DNA of 51,162 bases from UQRS01 sp964481575 (GTDB taxonomy: Bacteria; Bacillota; Clostridia; Oscillospirales; Acutalibacteraceae). Shown here one piece after another: positions 8,283 through 15,429 of this stretch. Both the position numbers and the translations under genes were made by a program. The notes below the pieces were generated by a model, which worked only from the letters and a program-made list of their open reading frames with translations, was not told the DNA's origin and searched no databases. The stretch lies in assembly GCA_964481575.1 (NCBI GenBank), contig CAYZTR010000015.1:1-51162 (forward strand). The letters run 5' to 3'. Position 1 is the first letter of the stretch; every line of letters starts with the position of its first letter.

Positions 8283-9050
8283 ATGATGGTGTACAACAAA
8301 GTGGAAATTTGCGGCGTCAATACGGCCAAGCTGCCAATCCTGACCGAGAAGGAAAAGGAGAGCTTGCTGCGTCGGGTACGGGAGGGAGATCAGGCCGCCC
8401 GGGATACCCTGATTCATGGGAATCTTCGGCTGGTGCTCAGCGTGATTCAGCGATTCACTTCCCGGGGGGAACATCCGGATGATTTGTTTCAGGTGGGGTG
8501 CATTGGACTGATCAAGTCTATAGATAATTTTGATATCACTCAAAACGTGCGGTTTTCCACCTATGCAGTGCCGATGATTATTGGGGAGATCCGCCGGTAT
8601 TTACGGGACAATAATGCCATTCGGGTTAGTCGTTCTATGAAAGATACCGCTTATCGGGCCATGCAAACGAAGGAAAAGCTCCAGGCGGCCAAAGGACGGG
8701 AGCCTACGGTAGAGGAAATTGCAGAGGTTATGAAACTGCCGAAAGAGGATGTGGTACTGGCGCTTGAAAGCATCGTAGATCCGGTGAGCTTATATGAACC
8801 AGTGTATAATGACGGGGGAGATACACTGTATGTCATGGATCAGGTAGGATCAGGAGCTGATGAATCCGACTGGCTGGACGAAATGAGTCTTCGGGAGGCG
8901 GTGGCTGCTTTATCTCCCCGGGAAAAAAAGATTCTGAATCTTCGTTTTTTGCAGGGGAAAACCCAGATGGAGGTTGCTGCCGAAATCGGTATTTCCCAGG
9001 CCCAGGTCAGCCGCCTGGAAAAGGGCGCGCTCCAGCGCATGAAGTCCTGA
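8283..9050 (+). CDS. sigG: RNA polymerase sporulation sigma factor sigma-G
   Basis: Directs late gene expression in the forespore. The product (about 255 residues) is recognised by the N-terminal NKVEICGVNTAKLPIL, the hallmark of sigma-G, followed by region 2 (NLRLVLSVIQRF, DDLFQVGCIGLIKSIDNFD, FSTYAVPMIIGEIRRYLRD), region 3 (IRVSRSMKDTAYRA) and region 4 (LRFLQGKTQMEVAAEIGISQ). The sequence is close to B. subtilis sigma-G over its whole length. ATG ATG at 8283/8286 lie after GGAGG; the frame is open to a TTG at 8268, which has no ribosome site. No spoIIGA or sigE gene stands next to it, unlike in Bacillus. A putative sigma-F promoter is upstream. Confidence 0.95.
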   Translation: MMVYNKVEICGVNTAKLPILTEKEKESLLRRVREGDQAARDTLIHGNLRLVLSVIQRFTSRGEHPDDLFQVGCIGLIKSIDNFDITQNVRFSTYAVPMIIGEIRRYLRDNNAIRVSRSMKDTAYRAMQTKEKLQAAKGREPTVEEIAEVMKLPKEDVVLALESIVDPVSLYEPVYNDGGDTLYVMDQVGSGADESDWLDEMSLREAVAALSPREKKILNLRFLQGKTQMEVAAEIGISQAQVSRLEKGALQRMKS

Positions 9051-9092
9051 GGTATTCTCTGAATTGGGTTTTGAGAAATCCTTTTGTCTATA

Positions 9093-9121
9093 GCAATTTC
9101 GCCTTCTTGTTTGCATATACT
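9093..9121 (+). promoter_or_regulatory. putative sigma-E promoter of the ylmC/ymxH-like gene
   Basis: CATATACT (9114-9121) fits the sigma-E -10 consensus CATACANT in seven of eight positions; GCAATTT (9093-9099) is a partial match to the -35, 14 bp upstream. Suggestive only. Confidence 0.4.
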
Positions 9122-9152
9122 AGGAATAGTATCTGTAGCAAGGAGGCTTTTT

Positions 9153-9452
9153 ATGGGATGCCGGATCGAGGACCTGCGGGACAAACAGGTAATTTGCGTA
9201 GGAAACGGCTGCGTGCTGGGGTTTGTGGGAGATGTGGAAATTGATACTAAGGACGGCAGGCTTGTATCATTGATCATATTCGGACGCCGCCGCTGCTTTG
9301 GGCTGCTTGGCCGGGAAGAAGATATTGTGATCCATTGGTGCGACGTGCAGGTGATTGGCGGCGATACCGTATTGGTTCGCTGTGATCCTCCGCCCCGGAT
9401 TCAGAAAAAGCGGGGCGGTATTTTGTCAAAATTGGGAAACGGTACATACTAA
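9153..9452 (+). CDS. YlmC/YmxH family PRC-barrel sporulation protein
   Basis: A 99-residue protein of the YlmC/YmxH family, known in spore formers and assigned to sporulation by expression, with no known biochemical function. It has a PRC-barrel-like core: CRIEDLRDKQVICVGNG, then GFVGDVEIDTKDGRLVSLII, FGLLGREEDIVIHW and VQVIGGDTVLV, all typical. The C-terminal 20 residues are basic and family-variable. ATG at 9153 is set by AAGGAGG at 9140-9146. It lies between sigG and spoIVB and is about 100 bp after sigG. A weak hairpin (9459-9491) follows the stop. Confidence 0.85.
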   Translation: MGCRIEDLRDKQVICVGNGCVLGFVGDVEIDTKDGRLVSLIIFGRRRCFGLLGREEDIVIHWCDVQVIGGDTVLVRCDPPPRIQKKRGGILSKLGNGTY

Positions 9453-9535
9453 ATCCAGGAAACGCATGTTGTAAATGCTTTCTGCGTTTTCTTTCCATGG
9501 CTGTTTGGCTGTTTTGGTGAAAAGATAGGTTTGAA

Positions 9536-9597
9536 GCAGCCAACGGAAGACACAGACGGTTTCTGCCGTCTGTGTTGCTTCCGGGCTGCGGCTTTTT
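9536..9597 (+). terminator. long leader hairpin with T-run just before spoIVB
   Basis: Three stacked helices form a 22-bp imperfect stem: GCAGCC 9536-9541 with GGCTGC 9584-9589, CGGAAG 9544-9549 with CTTCCG 9578-9583, ACACAGACGG 9550-9559 with CCGTCTGTGT 9566-9575; loop TTTCTG. TTTTT (9593-9597) follows. The spoIVB ribosome site begins only a few bases later, so any promoter for spoIVB must lie upstream of the hairpin. Confidence 0.75.
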
Positions 9598-9615
9598 GGA
9601 GAGGAAGGGAAAGCA

Positions 9616-10845
9616 ATGTATATGAAAAAGGCAACCCATTGGCTGGCCGGTATTCTGGCGGTGCTATGTACCGCTTTGTTTACCGGAGTTGCAGTGGAGT
9701 CAGCCCGGCTGCCGGATGAATACCAGGTTGTGGCAGGAAACAGTCTGACCTTTGCCCAGGACGCATTGATGGACGTGCGATATCTTGGGACAGAAGCCTC
9801 TGGGCAGGTGATCGGGGAACAACAGGCTGCGGAATATATGGTGGGTCTGGATTTGTTGTCCTGCATTCCTGTGAAAACCGCTGCTGTAAAGGTTTCTGAT
9901 GCCTTGTGGGTGGAGCCTTTGGGACAGGCTTTCGGCATGAAAATTTACACAGCCGGTGTTATGGTGGTAGGGATGGAAGCAGTGGAAACCAGGGACGGTT
10001 CGGTGAATCCCGGCCAGACAGCCGGATTACAGATCGGGGATATGATTACCCGTTTGAACGGTACAGCTGTTTCGACCAGTGAAGCAGTGGCTGCTGTGGT
10101 ACAGTCCAGTGACGGGACGGCCATTACCGTGGAAGGAACCCGCAATGGGGAACCCTTCACCTTGTCTATTACACCTGCCAAATCCAAAGAGGACGGCAAA
10201 TATAAAGCTGGGTTATGGGTTCGGGATTCTTCCGCCGGGATCGGAACGCTGACATTTTACAGTCCCTCCAATGGCATTTTAGCTGGTTTGGGACACGGGG
10301 TCAATGATGTGGATGCCGCGGAACTGCTGCCGGTGGAACACGGACAAATGGTGGCCACAGAAGTCACCGGCGTGACAAAAAGTATCAGCGGTTCTCCAGG
10401 GGAACTGAAAGGAGTATTGCTGTCTCAGATACTGGGCAGCCTGCTGCTGAACAGTAACACCGGTGTTTACGGCTTGTCCGAAACGCAGCTGGAAACTGAT
10501 CATTTGGTAGAAATTGCCATGAAACAGGAAGTATGTACAGGTGATGCTCAAATTCTTTGCACGGTGGCAGGTGAAACGCCCCAAACCTATGAGTGCAAAA
10601 TTGAACGGGTAAATTATGATGAGGAAAATTTGACCCAGAATCTGGTGATTCGGGTGACCGATGAAAATCTTTTGTCAATCACCGGAGGGATTGTGCAGGG
10701 TATGTCCGGTTCCCCTATTTTGCAAAATGGAAAACTGGTGGGCGCTGTGACTCATGTGTTTGTAGGCAACCCTGCGAAAGGGTATGGTATTTTTGCTGAA
10801 ACCATGTATAATACGTCGAATTATCTGCTGGATACTTTGGCATAA
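9616..10845 (+). CDS. spoIVB: SpoIVB peptidase (serine peptidase family S55)
   Basis: A forespore-secreted serine protease that signals across the intermembrane space to activate pro-sigma-K processing in the mother cell. The 409 residues contain an N-terminal membrane anchor/signal (about 8-27), a PDZ domain at about 100-190 (PGQTAGLQIGDMITRLNGT), and the S55 catalytic domain. The catalytic triad can be placed: His227 in GLGHG, Asp349 in VTDEN and Ser364 in QGMSGSP; the Asp-Ser distance of 15 is the same as in B. subtilis. ATG at 9616 follows GGAAGGG. recN, its usual upstream neighbour, is absent here; spo0A follows, which is the conserved order. A long hairpin sits directly before the ribosome site. 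Confidence 0.95.
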   Translation: MYMKKATHWLAGILAVLCTALFTGVAVESARLPDEYQVVAGNSLTFAQDALMDVRYLGTEASGQVIGEQQAAEYMVGLDLLSCIPVKTAAVKVSDALWVEPLGQAFGMKIYTAGVMVVGMEAVETRDGSVNPGQTAGLQIGDMITRLNGTAVSTSEAVAAVVQSSDGTAITVEGTRNGEPFTLSITPAKSKEDGKYKAGLWVRDSSAGIGTLTFYSPSNGILAGLGHGVNDVDAAELLPVEHGQMVATEVTGVTKSISGSPGELKGVLLSQILGSLLLNSNTGVYGLSETQLETDHLVEIAMKQEVCTGDAQILCTVAGETPQTYECKIERVNYDEENLTQNLVIRVTDENLLSITGGIVQGMSGSPILQNGKLVGAVTHVFVGNPAKGYGIFAETMYNTSNYLLDTLA

Positions 10846-10888
10846 TTTTTTGTCAGGAACCATTATAAAATACTAAAAATCACGCACT

Positions 10889-10922
10889 TTTGACAAAAGA
10901 CGATGATAAAAGTTTGTATAAT
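10889..10922 (+). promoter_or_regulatory. putative Spo0A-controlled promoter of spo0A, 21-bp spacer
   Basis: TTGACA (10890-10895) and TATAAT (10917-10922) are 21 bp apart. The -35 lies inside TTTGACAAA (10889-10897), whose complement TTTGTCAAA is a perfect 0A box (TTTGTCRAA). Over-long spacing with 0A boxes is the pattern of Spo0A-activated promoters such as spoIIG and spoIIE of B. subtilis. Confidence 0.6.
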
Positions 10923-10972
10923 AATTATCAATTGGATGGCATTTTCTGGTAAATACGACGAAATTGATTTAG

Positions 10973-10988
10973 CTGACATTATCTGACA
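10973..10988 (+). promoter_or_regulatory. tandem 0A-like boxes
   Basis: CTGACA at 10973-10978 and again at 10983-10988, exactly 10 bp apart, give two TGTCAG half-boxes on one face of the helix just upstream of the proximal promoter. Confidence 0.4.
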
Positions 10989-10998
10989 ATAATATTAG

Positions 10999-11027
10999 TT
11001 GAAACTCACATTCCTCTGTGTTATAAT
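10999..11027 (+). promoter_or_regulatory. sigma-A promoter of spo0A
   Basis: TTGAAA (10999-11004), 17 bp, TATAAT (11022-11027). Transcription would start near 11034, 30 nt before the ATG. Confidence 0.75.
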
Positions 11028-11063
11028 CCTGTTACAAGCTAAAAACGGGAGGAAAACGTAGAA

Positions 11064-11834
11064 ATGGATAAAAAACTGAAAATTTTAATCGCAGATGACA
11101 GTACGGAGTTTGGCCGCAGCTGTGCTACCGTCCTGAAAAATTATGGGATGGAAGTGATTTTGTGTCCCAAGGACGGAAACCGGGTGATAAACGAAATTAA
11201 GAATCAACATCCGGATGTCGTGTTGGCAGATGTGTTTATGCCGAGTCTGGATGTGCTGGGTGTGCTTTCCTGGATGGAAACCCAGGAAAAGAGTCAGCGT
11301 CCTATGCTTATGGCCATGTCCAGCTTTGACAATCCGCGGCTGGAAGCAGAGACTTTGACGGCCGGCGCATCCTATTATTTTCTCAAACCCTTTGATACAG
11401 GCGTTCTGGCAGAACGGATTTTGCAACTGTCCGGGTGGAAAAACCTGGATTTGACAGAGACGGGTTTCCGGTCCTCTGATGCGGATCTGGAATTGATGAT
11501 TACAGATATTATCCATCAGATCGGCGTACCAGCGCATATCAAGGGATATCATTACTTAAGGGAAGCCATCTTCCTGGCCGTGAATGACGGCGAGATTATC
11601 AACTCAGTTACAAAGCTGCTGTATCCTTCGGTAGCCAAGAAATTTGCTACCACTTCCTCCCGGGTAGAGCGAGCCATTCGCCATGCCATTGAGGTAGCTT
11701 GGGATCGGGGCGATGTAGATGTGCTGAATTCCTATTTTGGCTATACCATTCACAATGGGAGAGGGAAGCCTACTAACAGCGAATTCATTGCCATGATTGC
11801 AGATAAATTACGGCTGCGTTTAAAAGCAAGCTAA
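11064..11834 (+). CDS. spo0A: stage 0 sporulation protein A, response regulator
   Basis: Master regulator of entry into sporulation; when phosphorylated it binds 0A boxes. The 256 residues form a receiver domain (1-120) and the Spo0A DNA-binding domain (about 145-256). Acidic pocket Asp11/Asp12 (ILIADDS), phosphoacceptor Asp56 in VVLADVFMP and the conserved Lys in YFLKPF are all present. The effector domain shows the family signatures GYHYLREAI, LLYPSVAKKFATT, VERAIRHAIEVAW and PTNSEFIAMIAD. The loop after Asp56 reads FMPSLDVLGVLSWM, a little shorter than in Bacillus. ATG follows GGGAGG with an 11-nt gap. Two promoter candidates with 0A boxes suggest autoregulation. A strong terminator follows. 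Confidence 0.97.
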   Translation: MDKKLKILIADDSTEFGRSCATVLKNYGMEVILCPKDGNRVINEIKNQHPDVVLADVFMPSLDVLGVLSWMETQEKSQRPMLMAMSSFDNPRLEAETLTAGASYYFLKPFDTGVLAERILQLSGWKNLDLTETGFRSSDADLELMITDIIHQIGVPAHIKGYHYLREAIFLAVNDGEIINSVTKLLYPSVAKKFATTSSRVERAIRHAIEVAWDRGDVDVLNSYFGYTIHNGRGKPTNSEFIAMIADKLRLRLKAS

Positions 11835-11915
11835 GGAAAAGATACGGATGCGTTGCTGCCACTGGTGATGTTCTGCGGTAAGGTGAATTTATCAAAGAAA
11901 TTTACGGGATAGGAA

Positions 11916-11943
11916 ACGGGAGGGCTGTGACCCTCCCGTATTT
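11916..11943 (+). terminator. terminator after spo0A
   Basis: ACGGGAGGG (11916-11924) pairs perfectly with CCCTCCCGT (11931-11939), 6-nt loop, then ATTTGATTT. Confidence 0.8.
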
Positions 11944-11980
11944 GATTTCGGAGAAACCCTCAGTTTTATGGACTCCAGTC

Positions 11981-12024
11981 TTGACAAATGCAGAGTATGC
12001 TTGTATAATTGTATACAAGCATAC
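11981..12024 (+). promoter_or_regulatory. sigma-A promoter overlapped by a GntR-type operator
   Basis: TTGACA (11981-11986), 17 bp, TATAAT (12004-12009): a consensus promoter. The palindrome GTATGCTTGTATA (11995-12007) / TATACAAGCATAC (12012-12024) has 13-bp perfect arms around ATTG and covers the -10 and start site. It contains TTGTATACAA, the TNGT-N2-ACNA pattern bound by FadR-subfamily GntR proteins. The GntR gene two genes away is the obvious ligand. Confidence 0.8.
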
Positions 12025-12046
12025 AATTTGATCAGGAGGAAGCAAG

Positions 12047-13483
12047 ATGGATAATCATTCCAATGCCCATACGACCAGAGTTATGAATGAGATCAGCGTT
12101 GGGCCTAATTCCAATTTGCTGGAGCAGGATTCCTATAATTACGACCTGCATGATGTGGAGGAGCCGGAGTTGTTTCGGGGGATGTTCCCTTATACCGAAG
12201 TGCCTAAGGTTGCTTTTAATTTCCGACGGGTACCGCAGAATATGCCCAAGGAAATTTATATTACCGATACCACCTTCCGGGATGGACAGCAGTCCCGGGC
12301 CCCCTACACCACCAAGCAGATGGTAGATATTTACAAAATGGAGCACCGGTTGGGTGGCCCCAACGGTATGATCCGGCAGACCGAATTTTTTGTCTATTCC
12401 AAGAAGGATCGGGATGCCCTGGAGCAGTGTCTGGCGCTGGGATATGAATTTCCGGAGCTGACCACCTGGATTCGGGCCAGCAAAAAGGATTTTGAATTGG
12501 TACGGGATATTGGTATCAAAGAAACCGGTGTGCTGGTTTCCTGCTCCGATTACCATATTTTCAATAAAATGGGTTTGAACCGGCGGCAGGCGTTGGAAAA
12601 GTATCTGGGCGTCATTTCCGACTGTATTGATGCCGGGCTTCGCCCTCGCTGCCATTTTGAGGACATAACCCGGGCGGATTTTTATGGGTTTGTGGTGCCC
12701 TTTGCCACAGCATTGCACAAGCTGTCAGAGGAGACGGGTGTGCCAATCAAGATTCGGGCCTGCGATACCATGGGATACGGAATCCCTTACAGCGGTGCTG
12801 CTTTGCCTCGCAGCGTTTCCGGGATTATTTACGGTCTGCAGAATTACGCCGGCTTTTCCAGCGATATGCTGGAGTGGCACGGCCACAACGATTTTTATAA
12901 AGGCGTGGTCAACGCCACTACCGCCTGGCTTTACGGCGCCGGTGCTGTGAATTGTTCCCTGCTGGGGATTGGAGAACGGACGGGCAATGTCCCTCTGGAA
13001 GCTATGATATTTGAATACGCTTCTTTGAAGGGATCACTGAATGGAATGGATCCCACAGTTATTACCGAAATTGCCGATTATATCGTCAAGGAGACCGGGT
13101 ACGATCTGCCTCCCATGACTCCCTTTGTGGGCCGGAATTTCAACCTGACCCGGGCAGGAATCCATGCAGACGGTATGATGAAAAATCCGGAAATCTATAA
13201 TATTTTCGATACCGAGGCGATTCTGAACCGGCCGCCGGTAGTGGCTGTCAGCAATACCTCCGGTTTGGCTGGAATTGCCTGCTGGATTAACAATTTCTTC
13301 CGCCTGTCCGGGGCGGATCAGGTTGGAAAACAGCATCCTGCCGTTCTGAAAATGAAGGAATGGGTTGACGCCCAGTATGAAACCGGCCGTGTGACTGTGA
13401 TTTCGGATGAGGAAATGCTGGCGCTGATGCACCGGTATGGACAGGGAATTCTGGAAGCCGCTGGTGGGGACGAGGGAAAATAA
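12047..13483 (+). CDS. DRE-TIM acyltransferase, probable (Re)-citrate synthase / homocitrate-synthase-like
   Basis: A 478-residue enzyme of the isopropylmalate/homocitrate synthase superfamily that condenses an acyl-CoA with a 2-oxo acid. Motifs in order: metal/catalytic TDTTFRDGQQSRAPYT near residue 76 (the D-R-D/G-Q signature), GGPNGMIRQTEFFVYS, SCSDYHIF, PRCHFEDITRAD, KIRACDTMGYG, and the His-x-His LEWHGHNDFYKG near 280, GIGERTGNVPLEAM. It lacks the C-terminal LeuA dimer regulatory domain of true isopropylmalate synthases. The whole pattern resembles the (Re)-citrate synthases of Clostridium kluyveri and relatives, which replace the usual enzyme in anaerobes, so citrate from acetyl-CoA and oxaloacetate is my best guess; homocitrate synthase is the alternative. 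GCAGGAGGA-type ribosome site at 12033. It has its own promoter and operator and is coupled to a GntR gene 1 bp after its stop. Confidence 0.7.
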   Translation: MDNHSNAHTTRVMNEISVGPNSNLLEQDSYNYDLHDVEEPELFRGMFPYTEVPKVAFNFRRVPQNMPKEIYITDTTFRDGQQSRAPYTTKQMVDIYKMEHRLGGPNGMIRQTEFFVYSKKDRDALEQCLALGYEFPELTTWIRASKKDFELVRDIGIKETGVLVSCSDYHIFNKMGLNRRQALEKYLGVISDCIDAGLRPRCHFEDITRADFYGFVVPFATALHKLSEETGVPIKIRACDTMGYGIPYSGAALPRSVSGIIYGLQNYAGFSSDMLEWHGHNDFYKGVVNATTAWLYGAGAVNCSLLGIGERTGNVPLEAMIFEYASLKGSLNGMDPTVITEIADYIVKETGYDLPPMTPFVGRNFNLTRAGIHADGMMKNPEIYNIFDTEAILNRPPVVAVSNTSGLAGIACWINNFFRLSGADQVGKQHPAVLKMKEWVDAQYETGRVTVISDEEMLALMHRYGQGILEAAGGDEGK

Positions 13484-13484
13484 T

Positions 13485-14162
13485 ATGGAAACCTATTGGA
13501 GTGAAGGGAGCGGATCCCTGCGAAAGCAGGTATATGAGACCCTGGAAAATGCCATTTTGAATGGGGAGTATCAGCCGGGAGAAAGTCTTTCGGAATTAAA
13601 GCTTTCCAAGTCGCTGGGGGTCAGCCGTACCCCGGTGCGGGAGGCGTTGATGCAGTTGGAACAGGAAGGACTGGTAGAAAATATTCCCAATAAGGGCGCC
13701 CAGGTGGTGGGCATTTCCCAAGAGGATGTGGAGGATATTTATGCCATTCGTATCCGGATTGAAGGGTTGGCAGCTCGCCTGTGTGCGGAGCATATGCCGG
13801 AGGAGGAAGTGGTGGAGCTGCAGCGGACGGTGGAGCTCCAGGAGTTTTATCTTTCCAAAGCGGATATACCCGCTCTGGAAAAGCTGGATAATGCCTTCCA
13901 CAAAATGATGTACCATGGCTCCGGCAGCCATCCTTTGCAGCATGTGTTGACGAACTTTCATCATTATATCCAGTGGGCTCGGTTTACCTCCTTTGGCATC
14001 AACGGCCGGTCGCAGAAATCGGTGGCCGAGCATAGAGCGATTCTGGAAGCCATTCAGCGACGGGATCCTGATGCTGCGGAAGAAGCTGCCAGAGTGCATA
14101 TTGAACATGCCAAGGATAACCTGCTTCGGGATTTTGACCAAAAAATGACCGGCCAACCATAA
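13485..14162 (+). CDS. GntR-family transcriptional regulator (FCD/FadR type)
   Basis: A 225-residue repressor/activator: winged helix at about residues 10-75 (LRKQVYETLENAILNGEYQPGE, then the recognition region SKSLGVSRTPVREALMQLEQEGLV) and an all-helical FCD ligand domain at about 90-215 with the metal-binding residues in DNAFHKMMY and EHRAILEAI. FCD proteins usually sense organic acids. The start ATG at 13485 is 1 bp after the upstream stop, so translation is coupled; upstream in-frame codons lie inside the previous gene. It probably controls its own operon through the palindrome at 11995-12024. The inducer may be citrate, oxaloacetate, 2-oxoglutarate or another metabolite of the enzyme next door; this is inference. 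Confidence 0.88.
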   Translation: METYWSEGSGSLRKQVYETLENAILNGEYQPGESLSELKLSKSLGVSRTPVREALMQLEQEGLVENIPNKGAQVVGISQEDVEDIYAIRIRIEGLAARLCAEHMPEEEVVELQRTVELQEFYLSKADIPALEKLDNAFHKMMYHGSGSHPLQHVLTNFHHYIQWARFTSFGINGRSQKSVAEHRAILEAIQRRDPDAAEEAARVHIEHAKDNLLRDFDQKMTGQP

Positions 14163-14177
14163 ATCTGAGAAAATGAA

Positions 14178-14217
14178 ATCGGGGCTGTTTCCAATGAGGA
14201 AAGGAGACAGCCCCGAT
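14178..14217. terminator. terminator after the GntR gene
   Basis: ATCGGGGCTGT (14178-14188) pairs with ACAGCCCCGAT (14207-14217), 11 bp; followed by TGATTATT on the plus side. Confidence 0.7.
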
Positions 14218-14234
14218 TGATTATTCAGGTGCGG

Positions 14235-14489
14235 TTAAGAAATGGTTTGTACGTTCCCTGGGGAATAGGTATAATAGGTTCGGTTACCGTCGGTGTACGA
14301 CATATAGAATAAAGCGGCTCGGCTGGATCCGGCCGGAATACCGGTCCGGCGGTAGCTATAGTTAGAATAAACGGTACTGTCTTCCCCTTCAGAAAAGACA
14401 GTTTTGTAAGCTTTGTCGGGGAATGTGGCGTCTTTCTCTATCAGCGTTAGCACAAGTAGGATTATCAATAGTTTCTTCGTGAAACACAC
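14235..14489 (-). CDS. small ORF, possible remnant of a secreted protein
   Basis: I do not recognise this 84-codon frame. It begins with GTG and encodes a short hydrophobic stretch (KKLLIILLVLTLIEK, residues 5-19) and then a Tyr/Ser-rich tail (YSNYSYRRTG, SYTDGNRTYYTYS). There is no ribosome site, and a TATAAT lies only 4 nt before the GTG, so translation from here is doubtful. The surrounding DNA from 14218 to 14757 is AT-rich and otherwise empty: no other gene, tRNA or repeat was seen in it. It may be the end of a decayed exported-protein gene. Confidence 0.2.
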   Translation of the reverse strand: MCFTKKLLIILLVLTLIEKDATFPDKAYKTVFSEGEDSTVYSNYSYRRTGIPAGSSRAALFYMSYTDGNRTYYTYSPGNVQTIS

Positions 14490-14757
14490 CTATTATAATT
14501 TGTGAAATTGCTATATTTAAAGTGGTGCAATCTTTTTCATTTTGTAAGCGATTTTAGGCAAAATTGTTTGTTCTTTTCATTGTTTAGCAACATTGGTTGT
14601 CATAATGCTTCTATCTTTTAGATCATTGATATTTGGTGCCGAAAATCGCATAGATCCAAGGAGGGTGCTAGCCAAAAAAGTCTAAGAAAAACAGGGCTGT
14701 CATATGCAGGTCTAATAGTGCTGTCTGATATAGGTGTTTTTCAGCATAGCGCACAAA

Positions 14758-14783
14758 TGAAAAAGCTCCCCGAAAAGGGGAGC
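14758..14783 (-). terminator. terminator of the pyrB-flavodoxin-DUF4364 operon
   Basis: On the minus strand GCTCCCC (14783-14777), loop TTTTC, GGGGAGC (14771-14765), then TTTTTCAT. It lies about 75 bp after the DUF4364 stop. Confidence 0.85.
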
Positions 14784-14857
14784 GGATTGAAGCAGAAGCA
14801 GCTTGGATTGGTGGCAATGTCCAGAAGAAAAGATTTGGTCTTTCACCACGGGATCTT

Positions 14858-15415
14858 TTATTTTTTTTCTTCCGACAGGTAGGACACAATGCCGCTGTAG
14901 ACCCGGGAGGGATCCTTGAGAAATACCGTGCGGACATGCTCGGCGTCGGCCAACTGGGGGAGCCACAGGCTTACCTGCATCAAAGCCTTGCCGCCTTCCT
15001 GCACCGTGCAGGTGACGGTAAAGCCGCCGTCGCTTTCCCGAATTTCTACCTGATTTCCCATTTTGGATTGCTCTAGCTGATTCAGTCGGTCTTTTGCGGC
15101 CAGCAGAGCGCCCTCCCGTAGGGAGCGGGGGAGGGTTTTGGCCAGTTCCTGGGCAGCCTCCCGCCCGGATGGGGTAATGGTATAGTCACCATTCTCATCT
15201 GTCTCCCGCACATTCCCGCCGGCGGTCAGCTCGCTGATGGCTTCGGACAGTGCAAAATAGTTGGCATAGCCCCGGGCATGGAACAGTTCTTGCATATCCT
15301 GCCGCGGGAAAGGTTCCTCCAGATTTGCCAGAATATAACAAACCAGAACCTTGATTTGGGTGCTGTTCAGCAGTCCGCCGGGGCGTACCCCGGCCTTAAA
15401 TGCATTTTTTTCCAA
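14858..15415 (-). CDS. DUF4364 family protein
   Basis: A 185-residue cytoplasmic protein of the DUF4364 family, widespread in clostridia and of unknown function. The N-terminal half looks like a winged helix (NSTQIKVLVCYILANLEEPFPRQDMQEL, then YFALSEAISELTAGGNV and the wing DYTITPSGREAAQELAKTLP); the C-terminal half is alpha/beta (FTVTCTVQEGGKALMQVSLWLP). It may therefore be a DNA-binding protein, but no target is known. The start is TTG at 15415: AAAGGAG lies 9 nt before it and no ATG or GTG is available nearby. Last gene of the operon, 14 bp after the flavin reductase; terminator at 14758-14783. Confidence 0.8.
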   Translation of the reverse strand: MEKNAFKAGVRPGGLLNSTQIKVLVCYILANLEEPFPRQDMQELFHARGYANYFALSEAISELTAGGNVRETDENGDYTITPSGREAAQELAKTLPRSLREGALLAAKDRLNQLEQSKMGNQVEIRESDGGFTVTCTVQEGGKALMQVSLWLPQLADAEHVRTVFLKDPSRVYSGIVSYLSEEKK

Positions 15416-15429
15416 AATGGATGACTCCT

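Noticed and set aside
10999..11063. Lysine or T-box type riboswitches in the longer leaders (spo0A, hom operon, alr)
   Set aside because: The leaders are short and none of the conserved T-box or lysine-riboswitch helices could be recognised.
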